A DNA stretch of 64,000 nt, taken from positions 124,001 to 188,000 of the forward strand of contig WTFG01000002.1 in the NCBI GenBank assembly GCA_009835005.1, read 5' to 3'. This document shows, in pieces, positions 47,808 through 57,029 of the stretch (positions are counted from its first letter, which is position 1; every line of letters starts with the position of its first letter). The notes under the pieces were generated by a model. That model did not search any database and was not told the DNA's origin. It worked only from the letters and a program-made list of their open reading frames with translations. Made by a program: the position numbers and the translations under genes. This DNA comes from Flavobacteriaceae bacterium Ap0902. Lineage in GTDB: Bacteria > Bacteroidota > Bacteroidia > Flavobacteriales > Weeksellaceae.

Positions 47808-48697
47808 AAAAATTAATTCTTTCCGGAGGTGCAGGATATTTAGGAGGTTTAATACAAGACCATTTCCAAAAAGATTATGAAATCTATATTTTAACAAGAT
47901 CCCATAAAAAAAGTACACAAGCTGGAATTCATTTCATGCAATGGAATGGAGAATCTGTAGGCGAATGGACCCAAGTGCTAGAAAATGCAGATTTAGTCAT
48001 CAATCTCGCAGGTAAAAACATCAACACCCGATTCACAGAAGAAAATAAAAAAGGCATTTTACAATCTAGAATCCAAACCACAGAAGCCATAGGGCAAGCC
48101 ATAGAAGCGTGTACCAATCCGCCGAAAATGTGGCTTAATGCGTCTTCCGTTGCCGTTTATAAAGAGAGTAAAGAATATGCAAAAGATGAGTTTTCACCCA
48201 CCAATGGAGAAGATTTTCTATCAGAAGTTTCACAAAAATGGGAAAAAGCATTCTACAAATATCCCAATGTAGATACCAAAAAAGCAGTTTTTCGTATCAC
48301 CCTAATTTTGGGCGATCATAAAGGTAGTGCTTATCAAACCTTAAAGAAACTCGTAAAAGTTGGTGGCGGAGGAAAAGCCGGCGATGGTGAACAGATCGTA
48401 AGTTGGCTTGGTGAAATAGATTTTGTCAATGCACTAGAATTCATCATAGATAATGAGCTAGAAGGACCCTTTAACTTTGGAAACCCAAACCCAATCTCAA
48501 ATGCCGAGTTAATGAAACAACTCAGAGAAAAGTACAACGTTCCATTTGGAATGCCAGCCCCCGCATTTATGATTAAAATCGGTGCTAACATCATTGGAAC
48601 CGCACCAGAATTAATTTTAAGAAGTCAGAATACACAACCAAAACGGCTGTTAGAACACGGTTTCAAGTTTACGCAAACCCGTATTTGTGATATTTAA
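47804..48697 (+). CDS. TIGR01777 family epimerase/oxidoreductase
   Basis: A protein of 297 residues with GGAGYLG (8-14), a nucleotide-binding start, and family motifs NLAGKNIN, RIQTTEAI and YGMPAPAF-like PFGMPAPAF. TIGR01777 proteins (YfcH/SULA-like) are NAD(P)-binding and partly characterised in plants and bacteria. In flavobacteria it commonly pairs with the MarR gene of the carotenoid cluster. It overlaps the MarR gene by 4 bp, so they are one operon. Confidence 0.82.
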   Translation: MKKLILSGGAGYLGGLIQDHFQKDYEIYILTRSHKKSTQAGIHFMQWNGESVGEWTQVLENADLVINLAGKNINTRFTEENKKGILQSRIQTTEAIGQAIEACTNPPKMWLNASSVAVYKESKEYAKDEFSPTNGEDFLSEVSQKWEKAFYKYPNVDTKKAVFRITLILGDHKGSAYQTLKKLVKVGGGGKAGDGEQIVSWLGEIDFVNALEFIIDNELEGPFNFGNPNPISNAELMKQLREKYNVPFGMPAPAFMIKIGANIIGTAPELILRSQNTQPKRLLEHGFKFTQTRICDI

Positions 48698-49292
48698 TAT
48701 AGACAGACTAATATAAACTTTATAAAAGTAAGATAATATTTTTAAGCGTTTATAATGCCAAGTTCAACACAAAAATGTAGCAGAAATTCTTTTGGCTTTG
48801 GGCGATTAAACGGGCTATCCATTCCAATTCCGCAGGAATCTGCTTATAAAATATAGACATAAAAGGAGTTTGGCCTCTGGGCCGCCACTCTTTTCTGCCT
48901 TATTTTATTGGCGCATCTTCCCTTACGGGATTTCCATTGCTATCCCTATCGCTGGTTTGGTTGAGGTTTAGGGTTGATAGTTAATAGTTTAAGGTTGATA
49001 GTTAATGGTTTAAGGTTTTGTAGCAAGTATCTAGATTTAAATAGCAAGTCTTGTGTCTTTTTTCTATTCTCTTTCTTCTAATCAATGAAAGACCCACGTC
49101 ACGTTGAGGTCATTTCCACCAAAGGTGGAAATGACCTCAATGAGACGGTTGGGGGGATTCTGGTCTTTCCTCTTTCCTCTAGTCTCTTTCATCTTTGCTC
49201 TTTCTTCTTAAATCAAGACCCTGAATCAAGTTCACAATGACCAGTTTTTAGGTTTTTAATACGCTGCTTATGATTTAAATCTTATGCCTAAA
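48698..49292. other. 595-bp gene-free region with repeats
   Basis: I see no credible gene. Contents: a G/C-richer stretch at about 48740-48950; a tandem repeat of a 21-bp unit at 48972-48992 and 48993-49013 (one difference); and a perfect hairpin at 49104-49140, 17-bp arms and a 3-nt AAA loop. No T-run follows the hairpin, so it is not a normal terminator. It resembles the REP-like sequences seen between flavobacterial genes. It separates TIGR01777 from htpG (convergent). Confidence 0.6.
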
Positions 49293-51179
49293 TTATTTCA
49301 ACAAATCAAAACTACGTTTAATGAAGTCTGTCAACTCTTTTCCTTTTAAAAGGTTCTGGGATAATCGAGCTAAATCTAGTGCCTGATTGATAACTTCCTT
49401 CTTTTGATCTTCTGGTTTTTCTAGAATCTCAGTAGCTAAATCACTATTAGTATTTACCACCAAATTGTACATTTCTGGGAAATCACCCATTCCAAACATG
49501 CCACCGCCGCCGCTTTGTTGCATATCCTTCATTCTACGCATAAACTCTGGCTGTGTAATCACAAAAGGCGCATCTGTACTACTTAAATCCTCTAATTGAA
49601 CTTGATATTTCTCTTTATCAATCGTGTTTTCTAAGATAGTTTTTAAACTTTCTTTTTGTTCATCAGAAAGTCTAGCAATGGTTTCTTCATCTTTTTTGAT
49701 CAGATTATTAATGTGATCCGCATCCACACGCACCAATTGAACTTTGTCATGTTTTTGTTCTAATTTCTGGATAAAATGCGCAGAAATCGGTGAATCAAAC
49801 ATTAGAACTTCATAGCCTTTTTCTTTAGCTGTCGTGATATAAGCATCTTGACTGTCTTTATCAGAAGCATATAAAATCACAAGATTTCCATCCTTATCAG
49901 TTTGGTTATCTTTAATTTTATCATTCAATTCACTCCAAGTGTAGAAAGTGTCATCTACCGTAGGGTAAAGCATAAATTTGTCTGATTTCTCTGCAAATTT
50001 ATCATCCGTTACCACGCCATATTCTAAGATAACCTTAATGTCATTCCATTTATTTTCAAAGACCTCACGATCATCTTTTAGCAGAGAAGTTAATTTATCT
50101 GCCACTTTACGGGTGATATAAGACGCGATTTTCTTCACTGCACCATCCGCCTGTAAATAAGATCTAGACACATTTAATGGAATATCTGGAGAATCAATCA
50201 CACCACGCAGTAACATCAAGAAATCTGGAACAATTCCTTTTACCTCGTCTGTTACATATACCTGATTTTGATATAATTGAATCTTATCTTGATCTAGATT
50301 GATGTTGTTCCCAATACGTGGGAAGAATAAAATTCCTGTTAAATTAAACGGATAATCTACATTTAAATGAATCCAGAATAAGGGTTCCTCCAATTGAGTA
50401 GGGTAGAGTTCTCTATAAAAATTTAAATAATCCTCATCTGTTAAGTCTGCTGGCATTTTAGTCCATGCAGGATTTGGATTATTGATGATATTATCCACTT
50501 CTTTGGTCTCTGGCTTTGCGTCTTCTGGAGCATTCTCAGGAAGTGGTAAAGTTTCTGTTTTGGTTCCAAATTTAATTGGAATCGGCATAAACTTGTTATA
50601 CTTCAACAGCAATTCTCGGATTCTACTTTCTTCTAAGAATTCCTCTGAATCCTCTGCAATATGCAGGATGATTTCTGTACCACGTTCTTCTTTTTCAATC
50701 TCCTCCATGGTGAACTCTGGGCTGCCATCACAGCTCCATTTTACAGCTTGTGCGCCTTCTTGGTAAGATTTGGTGAGAATATCTACATGTTCTGCTACCA
50801 TAAAAGCAGAATAGAAACCAAGACCAAAATGCCCGATGATTCCAGCATCATTTGCCGTATCTTTATATTTATTCAAGAATTCTTCTGCACCAGAAAAAGC
50901 CACTTCATTGATGTATTTTTCTACTTCCTCTGCCGTCATCCCGATTCCTTGATCTATGATGTGCAGTTTTTTATTTTCTTTATCTAATTTTACCTCAATG
51001 ATAGGATTGCCATACTCAACTTTAGCCTCTCCGATACTAGTAAGATGTTTTAATTTAAGTGTAGCATCCGTTGCGTTAGAAATTAATTCTCTCAAGAAAA
51101 TCTCATGGTCGCTATATAAAAACTTCTTAATCAGTGGAAAGATATTGTCCACCGATACATTAATATTTCCCTTTTTCAT
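49293..51179 (-). CDS. htpG: Molecular chaperone HtpG (Hsp90)
   Basis: A protein of 628 residues. The GHKL ATPase domain opens it: FLRELISNATDAT, DQGIGMT, GHFGLGFYSAFMV. Then come the middle domain and the dimerisation end. An acidic and proline-containing loop (about 215-235) is typical of Bacteroidota HtpG. Complete by length. It helps to fold or remodel client proteins under stress in the cytoplasm. Confidence 0.96.
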   Translation of the reverse strand: MKKGNINVSVDNIFPLIKKFLYSDHEIFLRELISNATDATLKLKHLTSIGEAKVEYGNPIIEVKLDKENKKLHIIDQGIGMTAEEVEKYINEVAFSGAEEFLNKYKDTANDAGIIGHFGLGFYSAFMVAEHVDILTKSYQEGAQAVKWSCDGSPEFTMEEIEKEERGTEIILHIAEDSEEFLEESRIRELLLKYNKFMPIPIKFGTKTETLPLPENAPEDAKPETKEVDNIINNPNPAWTKMPADLTDEDYLNFYRELYPTQLEEPLFWIHLNVDYPFNLTGILFFPRIGNNINLDQDKIQLYQNQVYVTDEVKGIVPDFLMLLRGVIDSPDIPLNVSRSYLQADGAVKKIASYITRKVADKLTSLLKDDREVFENKWNDIKVILEYGVVTDDKFAEKSDKFMLYPTVDDTFYTWSELNDKIKDNQTDKDGNLVILYASDKDSQDAYITTAKEKGYEVLMFDSPISAHFIQKLEQKHDKVQLVRVDADHINNLIKKDEETIARLSDEQKESLKTILENTIDKEKYQVQLEDLSSTDAPFVITQPEFMRRMKDMQQSGGGGMFGMGDFPEMYNLVVNTNSDLATEILEKPEDQKKEVINQALDLARLSQNLLKGKELTDFIKRSFDLLK

Positions 51180-51713
51180 ATAAACATTTTATTTGAATGT
51201 TGCCATTTCAAATAAAACACCGTTTTGGGCTATAATGACAAAATGTCGGTTTGTTTATTAAAATCAAGATTATAGCCTTGTTTTAATAGAGGAATATTTC
51301 ACGTCTTATGATCTACTCATCCATATTTTCATATTTTTATCATCAAACATTTTATCTATCAATAATTATAGTTCCCATGATTATTCATTGGTTTAAAATG
51401 ATTTTCCAATTGAGCATAGATTTAGCAATCGGCTTTTAAGCTGATGATGAATAATTTATTGCTAATAATTCAGTTAATCTTAATCAAGTTTACTTTTTTA
51501 TATCTATGAATTGCTAATCGATTAATCCATACTAAAATATTTCAATGCGTGAATAGAAAAAAGAATATTTAAACAATATTTATTTACCTACTTATAATCA
51601 GTATTTTAAGAGATATAAATAGGGTGTAATCTTTTCTTGATGAAATTTATAGTAGCAGAAATATTCATTTATTATTTTTATTTAAATAAATTATTAACTT
51701 TAAAAGTCAAAAA
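51180..51713. other. 534-bp AT-rich gene-free region
   Basis: No gene was found on either strand. Positions about 51242-51289 (ATGTCGGTTTG, then TTAAAATCAA, then GCCTTGTTTTAAT) weakly match successive parts of the 240-bp repeat at 42549 and 45502, so it may be a decayed third copy. The rest holds only AT-rich leader for the protease gene at 51714. Confidence 0.45.
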
Positions 51714-52917
51714 GTGAGAAATTTAAGACAAACAAAATGGTTAGCGGTATTAATTATCGGAGGAATATTATTTTCTTGTAACGATAACGAAATATTTGAT
51801 GATGTTGACAAAACAATTGTTAATGATGAATTCACTATTTAGTAAAACAATAGCAGAAGAGATTGCAAATGGTTTATTGCTAGTGAATACAACAGAAAAT
51901 CTTAGTAATAAATCATTGAAGAGTGCTACGATAAAGAATCAGAAAAAAATAAAATCCATTCTTGAAGTTCCAGACAAAGATAAAAAAACTGCATATTTCA
52001 TAATTAATTATGAGGGAGGTGGTTTTATTATTCTAGCTGGGGATAAACGTTCTGAGCCAGTTCTTGCATTTTCCGAAACTAATAAATTTGATTTAGAATC
52101 TGATTATTTCCCTACGGGTTTTGTCAGTTGGTTATATTCCTCAAAAGAAAATATTGAAAAAATAAGAGAAAAGAACGAGAAAATTAATCCACAAACAGAA
52201 AGACAATGGGACAACTTACAAAAAGGTGGGGCAGATGTAATTTCTTATCGAATTATTGAGCCTGAAGAACCAGACTGCACACCTTATACAGTTCAAAAAG
52301 GTCCATTTCTTCAAACAACTTGGGGGCAAGGATGTGGCTATAATTCGCAAACACCATCAATGTCTTGTGGGCCTTGTGGTTATGCATGGACTGGCTGTGT
52401 AGCTACTGCTATGGCTCAAGTAATGAAATATCATCAATACCCTACAAGTTATAGTTGGTCTAGTATGCCTAATTCTTATGGAACCTCTACCACTTCAATA
52501 TTAATGCGAGATATTGGAGATGCTGTAAATATGAATTATGAATGTGATGGTTCTGGAGCTGACACACAGGACGAAGTTGCATCTTCTTTTAAAAATGATT
52601 TTGGATTCAGCTCTGCTTCTTATTCTGGTTATAACTATCAAACTGTTAAAAATGAATTGAGTTATAACCGCCCTGTAATACTTAAAGGTGGAAGAAAATC
52701 AGGATGGTGGATTTTTGCACAATATAAAGATGGTCATGCATGGGTGTGTGATGGTTACTTAAATTATATAGACCCTTGTTGGGGTTCTATGTTAAAATTC
52801 AACATGAATTGGGGATGGAATGGTTCTTATAATGGATGGTATAGTTTTAATAATTTCAATCCAGGTGACCATACCTTTAACTATAAAACAGGAATGGTAT
52901 ATAATATTAAACCTTAA
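51714..52917 (+). pseudogene. C10 family (streptopain-like) cysteine peptidase, frameshifted after its signal peptide
   Basis: Frame one: GTG at 51714, a lipoprotein signal (LIIGGILFSC) and a short tail, ending at TAG 51840-51842. Frame two, open from 51796 to 52917 (373 residues), is the peptidase: pro-region, nucleophile Cys201 in TGCVATAMAQVMKYHQYP, His314 in GHAWVCDG and NWGWNG. Putting them together needs a one-base shift between about 51796 and 51842. So the mature enzyme is cut from its export signal. It may be a true mutation, a phase-variable switch or a sequencing error. Cys-rich insertion near 190-200 is unusual. Confidence 0.75.
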
Positions 52918-52928
52918 AATTATCAGTC

Positions 52929-53396
52929 ATGAAATATTTATTTTTAATCTTAACAACTATGCTTTTTACATCTTGTAATTCAGATGATAATGAACAAGTA
53001 ATTATTGATACAGATATTAACATTTCTGTAAAGGATGTTGATGGAAATGACTTACTTAACACTAATAATCCAAATTCATTTAATCAGAATGAATTTAAAA
53101 TTTTTTATGAAATAGATGGTGAACAAATTGAAGTAAATGATGAAAATCTTGATTACTCAAAAGGTTTTTTTGTCTATCAACATGAAAGTGAATTTAGAAT
53201 TAGAATATTTCCGAATACAAATAAGAATGCTTCTTATCCAATAACTTACATTAGGTGGAGTGAAATGGACATTGACACGTTAAAATGTGAAATTGACAGA
53301 AATGGAAGTTCTGAAATTTGCAAGAAAGTCTGGTTTAACAATGAACTCGTTTGGCAAGCCTATGGCACTGAGAGATTTTTTGAAATCATAAAATAA
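52929..53396 (+). CDS. Lipoprotein partner of the C10 peptidase (possible inhibitor)
   Basis: A protein of 155 residues, lipobox FTSC (Cys16) followed by NSDDNE, suggesting surface exposure. The remainder looks beta-rich. No family is recognised. It starts 11 bp after the peptidase stop, so it is coupled. Bacteroides fragilis C10 peptidases are known to be genomically paired with small inhibitor-like proteins; this lipoprotein may be analogous. I see no sequence proof of inhibition. Confidence 0.65.
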   Translation: MKYLFLILTTMLFTSCNSDDNEQVIIDTDINISVKDVDGNDLLNTNNPNSFNQNEFKIFYEIDGEQIEVNDENLDYSKGFFVYQHESEFRIRIFPNTNKNASYPITYIRWSEMDIDTLKCEIDRNGSSEICKKVWFNNELVWQAYGTERFFEIIK

Positions 53397-53407
53397 CTAC
53401 AGGCATA

Positions 53408-53523
53408 TTGTATAAGCGTAATGCGGGCGAAAGTGCTAAATTTAAACGAATTAAATATTAACAAACATAAAGACAAGCCAAAAGTAAAGTGCTTCTAAAC
53501 CCGCACTACGTTTGTACTATACC
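53408..53523. repeat. Imperfect long inverted repeat in the 325-bp gap
   Basis: The left arm contains GTATAAGCGTAATGCGGG (53410-53427). The right arm (53500-53523) read in reverse is GGTATAGTACAAACGTAGTGCGGG, a partial match. AAAGTGCT occurs near each inner edge as a direct repeat. Such palindromes trail orphan genes in Bacteroidota, like the ends of gene cassettes. The rest of the gap up to 53722 is AT-rich with no gene. Confidence 0.5.
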
Positions 53524-53721
53524 GATATCACTACTCTTATATTCATCTTAAAATATTTCTATTGATAGAAAGACACCAATATGTCTAATATCTACTGATA
53601 ATCATTAATTTAAATTAAAATGCTGGAATGCTTTCTCTTTCATCCTATTCATTGATATTAATATTGAAATTTTATTTTTATTTAAAATAAATATAAATAG
53701 ATTTGCTAAAAATTTTAACAA

Positions 53722-56367
53722 ATGATTCAAAAAGTTTTAGGTTCCTTGTCTTTGCTATTGGTTACCAGTTTTATTTATTCCCAAGAGGTTTCGGGTAGAG
53801 TAGTAGATGCTACTGGAAGTGGTATAGATGATGTGGTGATTGAGGTTCCAGATACAGATATTTATACGTATAGCAATCAAGATGGAAGTTTTTCTATAGC
53901 AGATGTGCAAGGTGCTCAACAGTTAAAACTATCTATCGTAGGTTTTAAAAATAAAAATATTGACCTTGCTCAAGATAATTTAAATAAAATTGTGCTGTAT
54001 GAAGGAATTGAACTTTTGGCGGTTCAAGCCAGAGGAACAAATTCCAATGCATTCTCGAGAAAAGAGACCGCGTATGTAGGGAAAATGCCTTTAAAAGATA
54101 TAGAGAATGCCACGATGTATTCTACCATTACTACAGAATTATTAGAATCGCAAGTTGTTACCAATCTAGATGATGCCTTGACTAATGCAACCGGCGTTTT
54201 TAAACTTTGGCCCTCTACAGATAGGGATGCGCAAGGAACAGGCTATTTCTCTAGCAGAGGTTTCGGTACACAGCCCAGCCTTGTTGATGGATTACCTGGA
54301 TTTGTTTTTAGTTCAGTAGACCCTTCTTATATAGAAAGAGTAGAGGTAATTAAAGGCCCCACTGCAACCTTATATGGGAGTACAGTAACTTCTTTGGGTG
54401 GACTGATCAATGTGGTGACTAAAAAGCCTTATAAGGGCTTTGGTGGAGAAGTTTCTTATACAGGTGGATCCTTTGATTTAAATAGAATTACAGCAGATAT
54501 CAATACGCCTTTGTCTAAAGAAAACGATATTTATTTTAGGTTGAATTCATCTTATCTTTCACAAAATAGTTTTCAAGATAGAGGTTCTAAGAAAATATTT
54601 TTTATAGCACCTTCCATAACTTATAGCGTGAATGAGAGATTAGATTTATCTGCTGGGGTCGAGTATATGGATAAAGAAAATGTGAATCCTGCGGTTATAT
54701 TTTTGCGCAGAGGATTGAATTTGCCATCTAGATCGGTAGAAGAAATGGGATTAAACCCTAATCTTTCTTTTTCTTCTGATGCTTTCAAGATAAAAGGTCC
54801 TTCTGTGAATGCTCGTGGAATTGCGAATTATAAATTATCTGACAATTGGAATTCCCAAACCTTGGGAGCGTACTCCTATACGTCGGGAGAAGGCTATTAC
54901 TCCTATTTGTATGAGGGAGCTACTACCATCTTTGCTGCTTTACAACCGCTAACTCAAACAGGTTATCAACCCCTCACAGATGAGGTAAACCTATTATTGG
55001 GTGAAGCTTTTGGTATAGCCCAAGATGATTCTTTTGTAAGAGTAATTTCTCATCGCGATGGAAAAGCCAATAAATTAAATTTTCAACAGAATTTTAATGG
55101 TGATTTCAAAATAGGCTCAATGCGAAACAGAATGGTGATTGGTTTAGATTATGTTCAAAGGTCTAATGAATCTAATACTAAATCTGGAAATCCTGTACTC
55201 GCACAGCAAGCCAATTTTCCACAAATCATTTCTATGTTAGAGGCTATAGCGCCAGGCCAAGGAGTTGCTTTGGAAAATCAGCTGTCATCATTTAGCTATT
55301 TTGATGCTATTTTTGATCCTCAAGGCAATTTGGTACAAAATTCATTTACGCCCAATGCTTCTTACGACGTTACACGAGCGCAATTGGATCAAATCTATAA
55401 CCAAATACCTGATAATTTTATAGAGACTAAGTCAAAGACTTATGCTGCGTATGTTTCTGATGTGTTAAATATTACGGATCGATTCATTATTAACCTAGGA
55501 TTACGTTTAGACCATTTTGATCAAGAAGGAGATTTGGCGACTACGGATGATGATTATACCAAAACTACTTTATCACCAACGGCTGGTGTTGTTTATGAAA
55601 TTTTAGAAGATGATTTAACCTTATTCTCTAATTACCAAACAGGATTTATCAACAATGATCCTTCTATAGATAATGTATTGGTTACAAATCCAGATGGAAC
55701 CCAATCATACCAAACGGTGGTTACAACCAATGATCCTACAGAAGCTAAACAGTTTGAGGTTGGTTTTAAAGGTGCTTTATTTCAAAATAAATTGAATGGT
55801 GGAATTAGCTATTACCATATCAATGTAGGTGACGATGTAGTATCAGATCCTACCGTTCCTCTTTTCCCTGTGCCAGTGAGTGTAGAAGAAGTTATAAGCA
55901 AAGGGGTAGAGTTTGAACTAAATGCTAGTCCTATCCGCAATTTGAATATAAGAGGTTCTTATTCCTATAATGATTCTTATATATCTGATGCGTATGTGAA
56001 GAAACAGGATAGAACTATTACAGAATTAGAAGGGTATCGTCGTGTACAGGCAGGGCCCAGAAACTTATATAACTTTTGGTTAGATTATAAAATCCCGAGT
56101 GTTACTTCTGAATTTTTAAATAACCTAGGATTCGGAATAGGCTTCAATGGGGCTTCTGAGCATAAACCAATCAATAATGGTATAACTGGAGCCTTTATTC
56201 TGCCAGCTTATACTATATTTAATGCTTCTGTATATTATAATGCACCAAAATTTAGAATAGGAGTTAAAGCCAATAATTTTACAGACAAACAGTATTATAC
56301 AGGTTGGACGACCATCAATGTGCAAGCACCACGCTCATTTGTGGGGACTATATCTTATAAATTTTAA
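53722..56367 (+). CDS. TonB-dependent siderophore-type receptor
   Basis: A protein of 881 residues with a signal peptide (to about 20), a carboxypeptidase-like regulatory domain (about 22-95), a TonB plug (about 110-230, containing YFSSRGFGTQPSLVDGLPG and VEVIKGPTATLYGS), and a beta barrel ending in an aromatic residue (TISYKF). The siderophore-receptor style fits the iron-uptake-like genes behind it. The ligand cannot be told. It opens an apparent four-gene operon. Confidence 0.9.
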   Translation: MIQKVLGSLSLLLVTSFIYSQEVSGRVVDATGSGIDDVVIEVPDTDIYTYSNQDGSFSIADVQGAQQLKLSIVGFKNKNIDLAQDNLNKIVLYEGIELLAVQARGTNSNAFSRKETAYVGKMPLKDIENATMYSTITTELLESQVVTNLDDALTNATGVFKLWPSTDRDAQGTGYFSSRGFGTQPSLVDGLPGFVFSSVDPSYIERVEVIKGPTATLYGSTVTSLGGLINVVTKKPYKGFGGEVSYTGGSFDLNRITADINTPLSKENDIYFRLNSSYLSQNSFQDRGSKKIFFIAPSITYSVNERLDLSAGVEYMDKENVNPAVIFLRRGLNLPSRSVEEMGLNPNLSFSSDAFKIKGPSVNARGIANYKLSDNWNSQTLGAYSYTSGEGYYSYLYEGATTIFAALQPLTQTGYQPLTDEVNLLLGEAFGIAQDDSFVRVISHRDGKANKLNFQQNFNGDFKIGSMRNRMVIGLDYVQRSNESNTKSGNPVLAQQANFPQIISMLEAIAPGQGVALENQLSSFSYFDAIFDPQGNLVQNSFTPNASYDVTRAQLDQIYNQIPDNFIETKSKTYAAYVSDVLNITDRFIINLGLRLDHFDQEGDLATTDDDYTKTTLSPTAGVVYEILEDDLTLFSNYQTGFINNDPSIDNVLVTNPDGTQSYQTVVTTNDPTEAKQFEVGFKGALFQNKLNGGISYYHINVGDDVVSDPTVPLFPVPVSVEEVISKGVEFELNASPIRNLNIRGSYSYNDSYISDAYVKKQDRTITELEGYRRVQAGPRNLYNFWLDYKIPSVTSEFLNNLGFGIGFNGASEHKPINNGITGAFILPAYTIFNASVYYNAPKFRIGVKANNFTDKQYYTGWTTINVQAPRSFVGTISYKF

Positions 56368-56411
56368 TATAACCTATTACGGTAGTCACAAGCGTATTCG
56401 TATCTTAACTT

Positions 56412-56693
56412 ATGATGATGTATTTAGTTTTTATTGTGTTAATCTTCTTTGGAACTTATTTATGGGTAAATACTGCCAAGCGTTTTAATAGAACATGGAA
56501 TAGATTTAATACAATCATTTATCAAAATCAAAAATTATCCAAAGTTGCTGGAAGTATCTGCTTGATTATAGCTTTTATTTGTTTAAAAAGTATTCATGGA
56601 CTATGGTCTAGTGTGATTATTACTTTAAATTGCTTAATTATAGCGCTGATGGTGGTAATTATTTTCACCCCATTGTTTCAAGATAAAAAGTAG
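56412..56693 (+). CDS. Small membrane protein, DUF3325-like
   Basis: A protein of 93 residues with about three hydrophobic segments. Position, between a TonB receptor and a PepSY protein, and general layout are like the DUF3325 proteins in Pseudomonas iron-uptake operons. Direct sequence similarity is weak, so this is a positional guess. Confidence 0.5.
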   Translation: MMMYLVFIVLIFFGTYLWVNTAKRFNRTWNRFNTIIYQNQKLSKVAGSICLIIAFICLKSIHGLWSSVIITLNCLIIALMVVIIFTPLFQDKK

Positions 56694-56714
56694 ATAAACT
56701 TATAAAGATATATA

Positions 56715-57029
56715 TTGTATATGCCTGCTAATCCTAAATATCTGAACAAAAATCCTTGGCAACGAATGGCCAAAATAACCGCTGGACTGTTAGGTGGTTA
56801 TTTCATTACGGCTTTATTGCATATGATATTAGCCATTTTATTGCCATGGCATCAAGAAGTGTTGGTAACAACTATTCTTTCTTTTTTTATTATTTGGTGT
56901 TTTTTAATATTGCTTCCTTTTACATTCAATAATGGTTGGAAAGTTTGGGCTTTCTATTTGATATTTCTTCTCGTTTTAAGCCTAATATATTATTTCATTC
57001 TACCCTACAATCCTTTTATCCATGAATAA
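56715..57029 (+). CDS. Small membrane protein, DUF3649-like
   Basis: A protein of 104 residues with three helices. It starts with a short basic stretch (NPWQRMAKITAGLLGGYFITALLHM) like the DUF3649 iron-uptake accessory proteins. The end overlaps the PepSY gene by 8 bp, showing co-translation. Function is unknown; family assignment is tentative. Confidence 0.5.
   Translation: MYMPANPKYLNKNPWQRMAKITAGLLGGYFITALLHMILAILLPWHQEVLVTTILSFFIIWCFLILLPFTFNNGWKVWAFYLIFLLVLSLIYYFILPYNPFIHE

Noticed and set aside
53398-53523. True integron attC site
   Set aside because: The core site GTTRRRY pattern is not seen, so I only call it cassette-end-like.
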